Source: Curvularia sp. ZM96
Lineage: Eukaryota > Ascomycota > Dothideomycetes > Pleosporales > Pleosporaceae
Assembly (NCBI GenBank): GCA_022457065.1
Contig: JAJGBQ010000001.1
Location: 558,001-622,000 of the forward strand
DNA: 64,000 nt
Direction of reading: 5' to 3'
Shown here piece by piece: positions 43,501 to 54,299 of the stretch (within the stretch, counting starts at the first letter, position 1; every line of letters starts with the position of its first letter). A program made the position numbers and the translations under genes. The notes under the pieces are model-generated. The model worked only from the letters and a program-made list of their open reading frames with translations, made no database searches and was not told where the DNA came from.

Positions 43501-44444
43501 ATGGCTGAAGAGTTCGTGGTACGCGGCCCTGTGTATTGTCTTGGTTTGACGCTTGCAAAAGCCACTGATTGATGTCATGAACGGTATATAGGAGCTCGGC
43601 TTCGAAGGCCTCGACCGATTTGCAGACCGGTATTTTGACCGGACGTACAATCATCTACCCAATATACCAAGGCCAGGAAGAAGGAAGCGTCAACCCCAAC
43701 CGAGACAACTACCGTCAGGAGACTCACCGCAGCACCCTGATAAGGGCTACGACTCAACCCAACCCCAGTTGGAAGACGCATATATCAACCCTGAGATGTA
43801 CGGCACACGTGGACAAGACGACTATGCAAGGGACCAGCGATATTATGAGGCCGATCGCGTAGACTACATGAACCGGGCGCCAGGGCCAGGATTCCGAGTA
43901 CCCCGCGACCGGACTGAGCAGTATGGTGAATGGAGCACGCAGGTAACATCAACTCGTCTCTGCAGAGAGAGAGAAAAAAAGCATAAACGGCTGACTAAAA
44001 TAGCCATATGTGCAAGCAGGGCAGCGAGGCCGCGGCCGACCAGAGCCGCAACGAAGACGATCCTCCTGGTCTCCACCACGTTCCGAACGGCGAGGACGGT
44101 CCGAATCACGAAGAGCTCGCTCGCGTTCAAAGTCGGGCTCCCAGTCACGAGCAGACGACGCCAAACACCGGCTCATTGCGACGATTGGAGGAGCGCTGGT
44201 GGGCGGATTTGCCGGCAACCAAGTAGGCAAAGGCAGGCAGTACGATACTGCTGCGACGGTTGCCGGGGCGATTCTCGGAGGGGTTGGGGCCAGAGAAGTG
44301 GCCGATCACTGGGACAAGACGCGACAGAAGAAGAAGAGAGAGACACGAGGCGAGCGGTGGCAAGGCGAGCACGGAAACGGCGAGGGTCGCAGAAATGAGA
44401 AATGGCACGATGGGAGACAGGACAATGATGACGGCAGGAGATAG
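43501..44444 (+). CDS. Glycine-zipper (2TM-type) protein
   Basis: Three exons (43501-43518, 43592-43942, 44004-44444) join in frame to 269 residues. The first exon has only 18 nt (MAEEFV), and joining gives MAEEFVELGFEGLDRFADRY. The middle is Arg/Pro/Gln/Tyr-rich, followed by an RS-like basic block (RRARSRSKSGSQSR). Residues about 179-222 are two short Gly-rich hydrophobic helices: IATIGGALVGGFAGNQVGKG and ATVAGAILGGVGAREVADH. These match the glycine-zipper 2TM pattern known from bacterial outer-membrane lipoproteins and found in fungal proteins of unknown role. A charged, Gly-rich tail ends the protein. No signal peptide is present. Membrane insertion or self-association is inferred from the zipper. 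The start exon is the least certain part. Confidence 0.6.
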
Positions 44445-45681
44445 TGTGGAATTGGAATTGGCTTCGACGGGCGACTGGGATGGAAGCGCAAGTGGAAGGG
44501 TGCGCACGGGCCTCATGCGCTGACTGCATCCGACTAGTGCTGCACGTGGGCGGACGCCATGAGAGTCGCCGTGTCGGGGTCGTGTTCGCGGGCTTGTTCG
44601 TGGCGCACTGGGAGATGGTTTGTAGGATGGACCCAATGCAGTTACTTGAGGCAGGTGGAATGGCTTGCGGCGGGAATGACGTGCGACGAGCGGACGCCTG
44701 GTCTGCGACATGATGTGATGCGGCCGTCTACGGAGCAGGGGCCGTGCGAGGGAGCCAAGGGGCGGCTTGAGAGCAGACGACCAGGAGGTACCGGGATTGG
44801 GGGGCTGGTGCGTTAGCGGGGTGGGTGTCGTTCGCAATAATTACTACCCGGTAGCACGAAACGAGGTGGTGGTCTCGTGCTGGGCGTGGTGGAGGGGGAG
44901 GGGGTCGCCGTGGGAGTGGTAGTGGGCTGCTAGGTGAAACGGGCGGCCGGCTGGCGCACGGGTAGAGACAAAGAGAGCGTGAGTCTAGCAATGAAGAGAT
45001 TAGTACACGCGCAGCCTAGATGCGACGGGCGTGGTGGTGAGGGCAGCAGCGTGCATACCGACGCGGTGTGTTCCTGGCGGTGGTGATCCGGTGGTGGTGG
45101 GCACAGCCAAGTCCGCGCCCTGGTTTCGAGAAGACGCAGTAGAAGGCTAGTTAGGCCGATGCAGGCAGCGCGCGTTGCGGGACTAAAGCCTCGTCCCGCA
45201 CTCCATCCATCATCTCTCCGAGCACCACGCACCCGTCGCCCTCGCCGTCTGCGTCTGCGTCTGCCCTCTGAAAATAGCTCCCACTCCCGACCGCCCTTTG
45301 TTTTGTCCTGTGCGTCCCGCCCGCGCAGTAGTTGCACTCGCAGCACCGGCCGTGGGAGCTCGAGCTGCTAGCACCACCACCATTGTCCGCCCTCTCTTCA
45401 CTGACCGCCGGGCCGTCCTGCTCCCTCGTCGCCAGCACGACCACCATTGACCTGCACCCACCCGAGCAAACATTTTCGCCACCTACACGACCGCTCCCGT
45501 CCCAACCACCATGAGCTGAGCTGCATTGCTCCTCCACCACCGCACACGACCTCCCTCACCGCTGCCCCTCCTCGCTGTCTCTCGCCAGGCACCTTGCCCC
45601 TAGCCATCGCCGCCCTCGTACACGTCCACGGCCACCTCCAGCAACTCCACCGCTACCCCTCGTACCCCCAACACCGCCTCC
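44445..45681. other. Long GC/CT-rich leader and promoter region
   Basis: 1.2 kb before the cNMP-binding F-box gene. From about 45180 the plus strand is very C/T-rich, which fits a long 5' leader. The many overlapping open frames on both strands reflect GC-rich composition only. Confidence 0.45.
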
Positions 45682-48600
45682 ATGCGCCGATACAGGCCGG
45701 GCGGTGGCCCAGTGCGCGCTCATGGAGGCGTGCCAGTGCCTGACCCCTTCGCCATGGTTCGCGCCTACGACAGTGACTCTAATCCCGCCAGGCCCATTCG
45801 CCCCTCCCCGCTAGCCGCCTCCACCATTCAGGGTCTGCCGCTCGATCTGCTCGACCGTCTGCGCTCCTTTCCCCTCTTTAGGGACGCTCCCGATTCTTTC
45901 CTCGCCCAGGTTGGATTGCACCTCAAGCCGCAGCTGTACCAGCCCCATGACACAATTCTCACAGAGGGCGAGACGGGCAAGGCCATGTACTGGCTGGTCC
46001 GCGGCGCTGTGCGCGTCACCTCGCGGGACCAGGAGAGCACCTATGCCGAGTTGAAGCCGGGAGCTTTCTTCGGCGAGATTGGAATTCTGATGGACATTCC
46101 CCGCACTGCCACCATCATTGCCAATGTGCGCTCGCTCGTCGTGCGCTTGAACAAGGAGGATCTCACCAAAGAGCTGCCCAAGTTTCCCGACGTCGAAGTC
46201 GCCATCATGCACGAGGCTCAGGAACGCCTGGCCATTCTGCAGCGCAAAAAGTCGGAACTGGCAGCCAAGCGCCCGCCGCCTATGCGCCAGATAACGGGCA
46301 AGCGCGACCGCGAAGACGGTGATGTAGTCATGGCCGAGACCGGTGTCTTGCGCGATGGCGAAGTCAATGCCTTCAAGAAGCGGAAATCTCCTAGTCCAGG
46401 GCTTGCCGAAGCCATAGCCCACAGCGCCTTTGGAAGCGACAGCCTCCACGTCAGGCCTCTCCTCAAAGAGCTACCCCTCTTCTCCGAGCTACCAGACGAT
46501 ATTCTGCACTTCATTGGCATGCGTGCCCAGCCGTGTTCTTTCGATCCCTTCACAGACATAATAAAACAGGGCACCCAGGGTCGCGATGTTTTCTTCATCG
46601 TCAAGGGCGAAGTCGAGGTCATCAGTACCAATGCGCCCGAGCCCAACGGCTACACCTCACCCACAATGGGCCGGAGAAAATCAATTGCTGCGGGCGAGCA
46701 CAACTTCCAAGAAGTCAAGGCGCGATTAAAGGCAGGCCAGTACTTTGGTGAGGTTGTCAGTCTCTCACTCGCCCCGCGCCGCACGGCCACGGTCCGTTCC
46801 GTATCCGCTGTCGAGTGTTTGATGATTACCGGAGATACCCTGAACCAGCTGTGGGAAAAGTGCACCCCCAACGTACGGCGGCAGGTCGAGTCTGTCGCCA
46901 AAGAGCGCTTGCAGACTGCCAAAGATGACGATGTGCTCATGCCAGATGCGCATAGCACACCCAACATCAACGACTTGGCCATAGCCGACCCCACAGTACC
47001 CAGAACTCCACGAAGGAAAAAGAGCGTGCCAACCGTCACCTTCAACGGAACCACACCTGTTGATACCCCTGTGGCTCCCCTTCGGAGAGACGAGAAGATG
47101 ATGGAGCCGTTTGATCCGGATCCTTTCCTAAATGTCGACCTGGACAACGTAAGGTCACGATCGCGCAGAGGATCACTGGCCCCACCACCACCTGGATCAG
47201 TGCCTGAAGCACCCACAAGTCCGGGCAAAACCGAGTTCCCAAGAACTCCGTCACCCAACGGATCGCCGCTCTCGCCATCACCATCTTTTACCATAGCAAA
47301 GCATACATCAACCCCGCCAGAAGTCCCATTCGACTTCAAGCGCCCGCGTCTCATCACAAAACCGAGCATATTCACAAGAGGCAGATTACCAGATTCCGTA
47401 TTGGTCAACATCTTGTCAAATCTAGACATTCACGAGCTAATGAAACTTCGCATCGTTTCTTCGCATTGGAGCAAAATCATATCAGAATCTCCCGACATTC
47501 TCCACGACCTCGATCTTACCAAATACAACCGCAAAGTCACAGATAGGGCACTTGTTGATATAATATGCCCATTTGTCGGCAGCCGGCCACGATACGTCAA
47601 CATCAGCAACTGCTTCCACGTCACAGATGAGGGTTTTGGCGAGTTAGCAAAGACTTGTGCCCCGGGCGTGAGGATTTGGCGTATGAAGAGTGTTTGGGAT
47701 ATCACCGGACCTGCTGTACTAGAGATGGTACAGAAAGCCAAGGGCCTGGAGGAGGTGGACCTTAGCAACTGCAGAAAGGTGGGAGACAACCTCCTTGCTC
47801 GAGTCATTGGCTGGATAGTGCCCGATATGCCTCCCCAAATGGCCATGGCCCACGCCCAACAGCAGGCTCAGATGAACGGACGCCGACAGGGAAAAGGCGC
47901 CAACAGCCAGCCTCCTCAACCACTACCGCCCGGCACAGTGGTAGGCTGCCCAAAGCTCAGACGGTTAACGTTGAGTTACTGCAAGCACATCACTGATCGG
48001 AGCATGGCACACATTGCTGTTCATGCAGCCAACCGTATCGAAAGTATCGACCTCACACGTTGTACCACCATCACAGACGTAGGCTTTCAACACTGGAGCG
48101 TCTACCCCTTCCCCAGGCTCACCAAGCTGTGTCTCGCTGACTGCACATATCTGACCGACAATGCGATTGTGTATCTTACCAATGCAGCCAAGGGGCTAAA
48201 GCAACTAGACTTGGTAAGTTGAACCCTTAGCTCTCTCCTTCCTTTTCCGATCAACACACCCCAAAAAAGAATCACACATCAAGTCCACACACAGGGTTTC
48301 ATCGGTCTAAAATGAAAAACAATGTGCTAACGTCAAACGTAAAAAACAGTCTTTTTGCTGCGCCCTCTCCGACACAGCTACCGAAGTTCTTGCCCTCGGT
48401 CTTCCTTCCCTGACACATCTCAACCTTGCCTTTTGCGGCTCGGCTGTATCAGACACCTCTCTTCGCTGCATATCGCTGCACCTCCTTGAACTACGCAACT
48501 TGTCTGTGCGCGGCTGCGTGCGTGTCACTGGCACGGGTGTCGAAGCCGTCGTCGAGGGTTGCCGCGACCTCGAGCGCTTCGACGTCAGCCAGTGCAAGAA

Positions 48601-48715
48601 TCTTGGCCGCTGGCTCGAAGCCGGAGGCGTCCAGAGCGTGCGAAATAGAGGCCGCAACGTCAATTTCGTCTGTGTAAGCGATGGTCGATGGAGGGATTCG
48701 ATGGGAAAAAGTTAG
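45682..48715 (+). CDS. F-box/LRR protein with two cyclic-nucleotide-binding domains
   Basis: Two exons (45682-48213, 48350-48715; 136-nt intron) give 965 residues. Domain order: cNMP-binding domain A at about 62-165, with phosphate-binding cassette FGEIGILMDIPRTATI (Glu132, Arg141); domain B at about 265-390, with FGEVVSLSLAPRRTATV (Glu357, Arg366/367); a disordered link; an F-box at about 569-610 (LPDSVLVNILSNLDIHELMK); then leucine-rich repeats of the SCF type to the end (VNISNCFHVTDEGFGELA, LTLSYCKHITDRSMAHIA and others). The Glu and Arg that hold the cyclic phosphate in PKA regulatory subunits are present in both cassettes. Basic Ser sites (RRKS334, RRKKS448, RRGS498) fit PKA targets. By family it should be a substrate receptor of an SCF ubiquitin ligase; control by cAMP/cGMP is inference. 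Confidence 0.9.
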
Positions 48716-50119
48716 ATTTTCTTTTCTCTCTCGTGTACGAAGACCGAAGAAAACGTGGCATTATTTTTGCTCCCCTCCCTCTTTCTTCTTTCTTTTTCAG
48801 AAGAGTTGTTGTGTACCCTTGTTGATGTCTATTTTCTCTCATTTTTCCGAGGAGAAAAAAAACATCTAACCTGTTTTTTAAAGCTATTTTGGCCTCATTT
48901 ATATACCACGGCTTCTTCTCCTTTTTTGTTTTCTTAATGGGAGAGAGATGGGAAGAACGGTACAAGGGGGGCCTGCTGGGAAATAGATGGAAAACGTTTT
49001 TCTTTGGATGGCGAAATGTCCCCGTTTCCTTTTCTTCTTTTAATCGTTTGATTAGCGAGAAATGTGTACAACTGTAATGTACACTCCCCTTTTTGTAACT
49101 ACGTACTGTTGTTGTACTATACGACGGTTGTTTGCTTGTATGGTATTGTTGTACTGCTTTCTTCCCTATCTTACTAAGATATTGTTAGAGTAGTACGTGC
49201 GCAATGAGGATGTGGTATGATATACTAGTGTATGTGTGTCTAAGACTTGAGGAGTTCATCGCTTTCTATATGGGGAGGATGTGTCCATGTAGAGTCATGA
49301 GTAGGCTGTGTGGTCAATAGATGACGTTTTTTTGTTCTTACTTTTCTTTCAAAATAAAACCAATCGCATTTCTTCCGTGGCCCTTTTCCACACCGTCGGG
49401 ATGGGTGGCGTGGTGGCGGTTCGTGGCTGTTTTTGGTCTATGGGATTTTTGGCTCTTGGATCTTTTTTTGAGTAAAGGAGAATTTTTGGTATACTCCGCT
49501 CTTCTTTTTTTCTCTAGGCTGTTATAGACTTTGGGGAAGGGATGTGGTGTTAGACGCGGTATTTTTCTAGGGGCCCATTTAAGGTATCTTGGTGGCGTGG
49601 TGAGAGGGTTGTGTTAGCTGTTTCTGGTAAATGCTGCTAAGTATTTTGGACTCGGAGTAGACGAAGTAGCGGGGCCGCTGCTTCTTTAGATAGTGGAGTG
49701 GGATGGGTGAGTAGAGTAGCGTGTGCATGTTTTGCTTGTAATGCTGTTCACTTGCTTGAGTGCTTTTAGAGCGATTGATAAAAGGATGTGATGAGCTCCT
49801 GGCGAGCTTCAGCAGCGATATGGAATGATGAAAATACCATATTGTATGGTGAGAGCAGGGCCATGCCATAGTCAATGATACTTTCTTCTGTGTCAACCAC
49901 TGCATCTTTTCTTTATCGCCCTGAATGTTGGCTAGAATTACTTTTAGGATATTATTTAGTCAATGGCTTGATTGCCCCAGAAAACCCCTACTCACAAATT
50001 TTGGAAAAGGCAAGACTCAAGTCGTTATTTTATTGTATAGAGCCTGATGTAGAGTAGCATTATTATACACTGCAGCGTGCATGATTGTCACATAAAAATA
50101 CCGCCTCTATTCTGGATTA
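48716..50119. other. Intergenic region rich in T-runs
   Basis: 3' flanks of two convergent genes. Poly-T and poly-A stretches near 48720-48880 and 49320-49520. Small frames here are low-complexity Phe/Ser/Leu artefacts of T-rich DNA. Confidence 0.45.
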
Positions 50120-53100
50120 TCATTCCTCTTCTTTGTCATCTCCTTCTTCGTCTCCCTCGCTGTCCTCGTTTTCATCGTCCTCATCGCTTTTCTCGATGAT
50201 TTCAGGATTTTCTTTGAGACTTAGCTTGATCGCGTCGTAGATCGCCATGCAAGAACCCCCAATCTGAAGGAAAAGTTCTTTCGAATCTATCTTCTGAACC
50301 TCCTCTAGCCAGTCTAAAAGTTCACCCATTAAATAGACTCGCAAATCGCCATGGGAAGTGGAGATTTTAGGGCAAAGATCTGCACCGGCTTCCAACATCT
50401 TCGCCGTAATGAAAGATCCCTTTGAAACGAGGTCAACGCCTCGGACGCGAAAATGATTCGCGCTTAGCCACGAAAGCCACTCATGCCATGGCGTTGTGAC
50501 ATGATCCCAGTCCATGTCTTCTTGCCTCACAATTACTTGGTTCGGATCGCATCCTGAGTGTAGGAGGGTTTCTATCATCTCTGAGGAAAACTCCGATGAT
50601 GCAAAACCACAGTGTATCGATCGCATCGTAGGTTGTTCAATAGCATGGAACAGCAGATTGCGCCTTTCAATTGCGTCCGGATGTTGAGATATCTGCAGTG
50701 TATTGAACCCTGCAATATCGAATTTTTTAACAAAGTCATAAAGATGGAGTTCTACCGCCAATAGCAAGGCAGCATGGTCCCTTGAGAGCTTGTGTTTAGA
50801 ATAGCCAAAGAATGATTCTTGCTCTTCGCTTGAGGTGCCAGCAAGACAAGCTGGTAAGCAGCGATTCATGTATGCTGCTGATCCTTGCACGCACGAATCC
50901 CGTGGTTCCATGAGCGCTAAGGCGAACCTATCAAGGACTTGGGGTAGTTTTGATGGCGACAATCGAGAAACCCGGCACAAAGGATCGGATATGATGTATA
51001 CACTTTCTTCAGCGTACCAGATAGATTCTTGGGAGAGGTACAGCTGATAAGCATACATGTATGCTATGATAGTAACCGGATCGAATTCCTCATCGTGAAT
51101 CTTCAGGCAATCCATTTCCATAACACCTGGGCTATCAAGGAATTCAAAGACTGTCCGGTGCATGAAGCCAACATAAGATAGCCCGCAGTCGAATTTGTCC
51201 TCATAATCTCTGGATGAGTCGCCATTTACTTCCAACAGGCCTTTACATAGGCTACGGAGTCGAACTTCGAATGTTTTACACTGTTGCCTCATCTCATCGA
51301 GGGAGAAACTGGTGAAATCGTGCATCTTATCCAATGACATGTCCTTTTCGTAAGCCCAAGCTACCGAGAAGGTGGTTATAGGATACTCAAGTTCATAGTA
51401 ATGTAAGCCGTGGACGTGGTAAAGTCGGAGAAGTTTCGCAGCATCCTGCTGATTGGCTCGTGATATACTCTCAAGTATGCTACGAAATAAATCCTCGAGC
51501 TCTTGTGGCAGCTCATCGACGACTTCTTGGAGTTTTTTTGCCTTCTCACAGGCATCAAAACGGTCTTGTAGCGTCTGACAGGCAAGTACTACCCAAAAGA
51601 ACACGCCCTCAGCCTTGTCCAGCAAGCTCATAATCAACGTACGGATATCTGTTTCGCTGAGTTGACTCTTTCCAGGAAGGCTGAGATGAGACCGAACTGT
51701 GCTGTTGATGTATCGTTCGATATCTGTCTTCGTGAGATCTTGTAATCTCATTTTGGGTTTCATGCTGAAAGCTGAGTTGCATTCATTAATCTCTCTGCTT
51801 GAGAGTAATATCTTGATGCGTGCACTAGTGGTGAGCTTCTGTATGAAAGATATTCCTTCTCCGTGGTTGCCTTTGAACTCGTCGATGCCATCGATGAAGA
51901 AAGCGAAGACCCCATCCGTAGATTGATTGCCAAGTTGCTGGAAAGCTTGCTCCAATTCGGTGCTTGAAGGAGGTTTGACATCTTCTTTGTAATTTTGTGC
52001 CTCTTGCCACATCTCTGGAAGGACCACTGGAATGAGATATTGATTCTCTTTAAGGACATGGTACAGAAGGCCGCGCGCTAGACCATGTTGTGTGTTTTGC
52101 TCGGAAGTTCCAACGTTCCACAGGAAAAAAGAGGCCATGGTCATTTTTTGATCTCCTGCCCACTCTTCGAGCAGTTCCGAGACTTCTGGGTGACCAAAAA
52201 GGTACTTCATCAATGTGGACTTTCCGCTACCTGGTTTACCAGAAATCCAGTATATATCATTTCCTGAGCGTAGCCACTGGCGCAAATCACTCCACTTGGT
52301 TTCAGGGCCAGGACTGCGAACTGCCCACTCAAACGTTTTGAAGTGCGGATTTCTTATACTGTTTTTCCTATCATTAATGAAACGGAACCAGAGTCGGTCG
52401 AGAACGCGTTTTGCACACTCTGGGTTAACGGTCAGTGGAACCTTAGAGGAGATATCGCTGTCTTTCTTCGATGGTACGTTCTCGACAATTTCCAGCTCGT
52501 GGGAAGAACGCAATTCTTCCTTCTCATTTCGCTGCACTGCATTGACGAGCCCGATATTCGAAGGAAGTGTAAGCAGGCAAATGAGCTGGATCAGCTCTGT
52601 TATCTTCTTCCCAAGATCTTCAAACTGCTCTTTGTCTTTGGTTGCCCATGTGAGTTTCTGAATGCCAGAATGCTTGTTTTTGCGGCTTCCGCTTGTAGGC
52701 TGGCTGCATTGCGTAGGCTGGTCTGGTTGATCTGGCTTCACATCGCGGAGAGATCGAAACTTTCGTGACATTCTATAAAAGCTGGACATTGACCGATTGC
52801 TGGGAGCTTTTATCGATTGCAGGCTCTCTTGGATCTTGGCTGATCTGATACCGTATCGTTGTTGGAGCTTCTCCCCGTCTTCAAGGAGATTGCGAACACA
52901 TTCTATACTTCGAATGATAAGATCGTTACTGTCCGGACCATCGGCGGACTCGTCATTCTTTTTAGGATCAGGGATTTGCACTTCCTTGACCAAATTGTCT
53001 AAAAGCGCTTTTTGCATTGCAAGTTTCACCACCAGTGTGTCATAGTCCTTTTTCATCGACTTTGCTGCGTCGATACGTGCCAAAATACTCGCAAAATCTT

Positions 53101-53152
53101 CGATGACACCAGCAAGTGCAGCTACACCGACGAGAAGGCCTGCAAGATCCAT
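50120..53152 (-). CDS. HeLo-NACHT NLR-type protein
   Basis: Single exon, 1010 residues from the ATG at 53152 (20 extra codons upstream lack HeLo character). Residues 1-200 are a HeLo domain: DLAGLLVGVAALAGVIEDFA with the hydrophobic first helix, then a helical bundle and AMQKALLDNL. NACHT follows with Walker A GKPGSGKS at 305-312, Walker B FFIDGIDEF at 418-426 and SSRE near 451-454. The C-terminal third holds loosely ankyrin-like segments (IETLLHSGCDPNQ, ITAKMLEAGADL). It ends in a strongly acidic tail (DEDDENEDSEGDEEGDDKEE). HeLo domains of the HET-S kind act at membranes in regulated cell death when released by the NACHT switch. The role in self/non-self recognition is known for the class and inferred here. 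Confidence 0.9.
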   Translation of the reverse strand: MDLAGLLVGVAALAGVIEDFASILARIDAAKSMKKDYDTLVVKLAMQKALLDNLVKEVQIPDPKKNDESADGPDSNDLIIRSIECVRNLLEDGEKLQQRYGIRSAKIQESLQSIKAPSNRSMSSFYRMSRKFRSLRDVKPDQPDQPTQCSQPTSGSRKNKHSGIQKLTWATKDKEQFEDLGKKITELIQLICLLTLPSNIGLVNAVQRNEKEELRSSHELEIVENVPSKKDSDISSKVPLTVNPECAKRVLDRLWFRFINDRKNSIRNPHFKTFEWAVRSPGPETKWSDLRQWLRSGNDIYWISGKPGSGKSTLMKYLFGHPEVSELLEEWAGDQKMTMASFFLWNVGTSEQNTQHGLARGLLYHVLKENQYLIPVVLPEMWQEAQNYKEDVKPPSSTELEQAFQQLGNQSTDGVFAFFIDGIDEFKGNHGEGISFIQKLTTSARIKILLSSREINECNSAFSMKPKMRLQDLTKTDIERYINSTVRSHLSLPGKSQLSETDIRTLIMSLLDKAEGVFFWVVLACQTLQDRFDACEKAKKLQEVVDELPQELEDLFRSILESISRANQQDAAKLLRLYHVHGLHYYELEYPITTFSVAWAYEKDMSLDKMHDFTSFSLDEMRQQCKTFEVRLRSLCKGLLEVNGDSSRDYEDKFDCGLSYVGFMHRTVFEFLDSPGVMEMDCLKIHDEEFDPVTIIAYMYAYQLYLSQESIWYAEESVYIISDPLCRVSRLSPSKLPQVLDRFALALMEPRDSCVQGSAAYMNRCLPACLAGTSSEEQESFFGYSKHKLSRDHAALLLAVELHLYDFVKKFDIAGFNTLQISQHPDAIERRNLLFHAIEQPTMRSIHCGFASSEFSSEMIETLLHSGCDPNQVIVRQEDMDWDHVTTPWHEWLSWLSANHFRVRGVDLVSKGSFITAKMLEAGADLCPKISTSHGDLRVYLMGELLDWLEEVQKIDSKELFLQIGGSCMAIYDAIKLSLKENPEIIEKSDEDDENEDSEGDEEGDDKEEE

Positions 53153-54299
53153 GACTAGTAGATGGAGAATGTAGATGGGCAAGAATAGAGTAGCGGCCGG
53201 GGCGAAAGGCACGCGTTAACGTAACGTGATTTTAAGAGATCTCGGAGAACAAGTGCTGGTAGTGAAGTGACGGTCGCATTTCAACAAGGCTGAGTTCTTG
53301 TGCGCTTCTCAGGGGTAGCGTTTGGCGTCCTGCAGGTGACTGATCCTACGAAATGCAGGGTGCTTAGAGGAACCACTCTCCTCGTCTGAGCGCATGCTCT
53401 GCACTTCTGCCTGCATCTTGGTTCAAAAAGCTCCAGTGAGTGTATCTAGACAGCTGGATTCAAATCGACGATGCTACATGCACAAATTGGAGAAAACACT
53501 CCTCCGTATTGCATTTTTTGATCACGGCGCAAGGTTTGTGGGCAACGAATGCACGTGCGAGATGCATCTATGTGGCACGGTAATGAGGAAAGACAAGATG
53601 ATACGCTGGCTGATTTGGCCCCCAACCAAGTCGGCATCACGTGATACGCTTGAGCAAACCTCAACTTACTTTGAAATTGGTATCGAAGAAGGAGAAAAGA
53701 GTTCAAATAAATAAGCCCTTGAAGTGTATTACACGCATACAACGTGCGCATCTCATACCACAAAGGGCAGGTCCATGTAGTCCCGCCACGTGATGCTTCT
53801 CCGGCATACTCAATGCAGCTCCGGTAAAACCCCCACTCTTATCAGTGCGCTACCCCAACCTCCGCGGCGATGAAACAGTTTTTTCTTTCTCACCAAAAAG
53901 AAGTAGCCGCAAAAGTGGTAGTGCACATCTTGGCGATCTTGGTATCGACCACGTTGCAGATGTGGATGCAATGCGGCTCTGGACCGCGGCTCTGTGGCGC
54001 ATAATGGTGGGGGCACAGTGGGAGCGAAGGAACCCCCAAGGATAAAATGGGGAAACGGAGTGAAACTAATTCTTGGCGGATGGCAGTTGCACACGGGAGT
54101 GTTTCTATGCAAGGAAGATGAGGGAGGTGTATCTGGGACGATTTAGAACGGTTGCAGAGTTCACTGTGGAAATGCATGCGAACAGAAGGGAGTGGGAGCA
54201 TCAAATCATAGCATTGCTTCTTTATATGTCCTCTTATTGGTCGAAATGACCTATCATGTACCAAACAGTCGTTAACTCGTTATATACTAGTTGTGAATT
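53153..54299. other. Intergenic region
   Basis: Promoter of the HeLo-NACHT gene and 3' flank of the transporter gene. No supported gene. Confidence 0.4.

Noticed and set aside
44145..45681. Several long minus- and plus-strand frames before the F-box gene
   Set aside because: They overlap each other in GC-rich DNA and show only Arg/Pro/Ser-rich composition.
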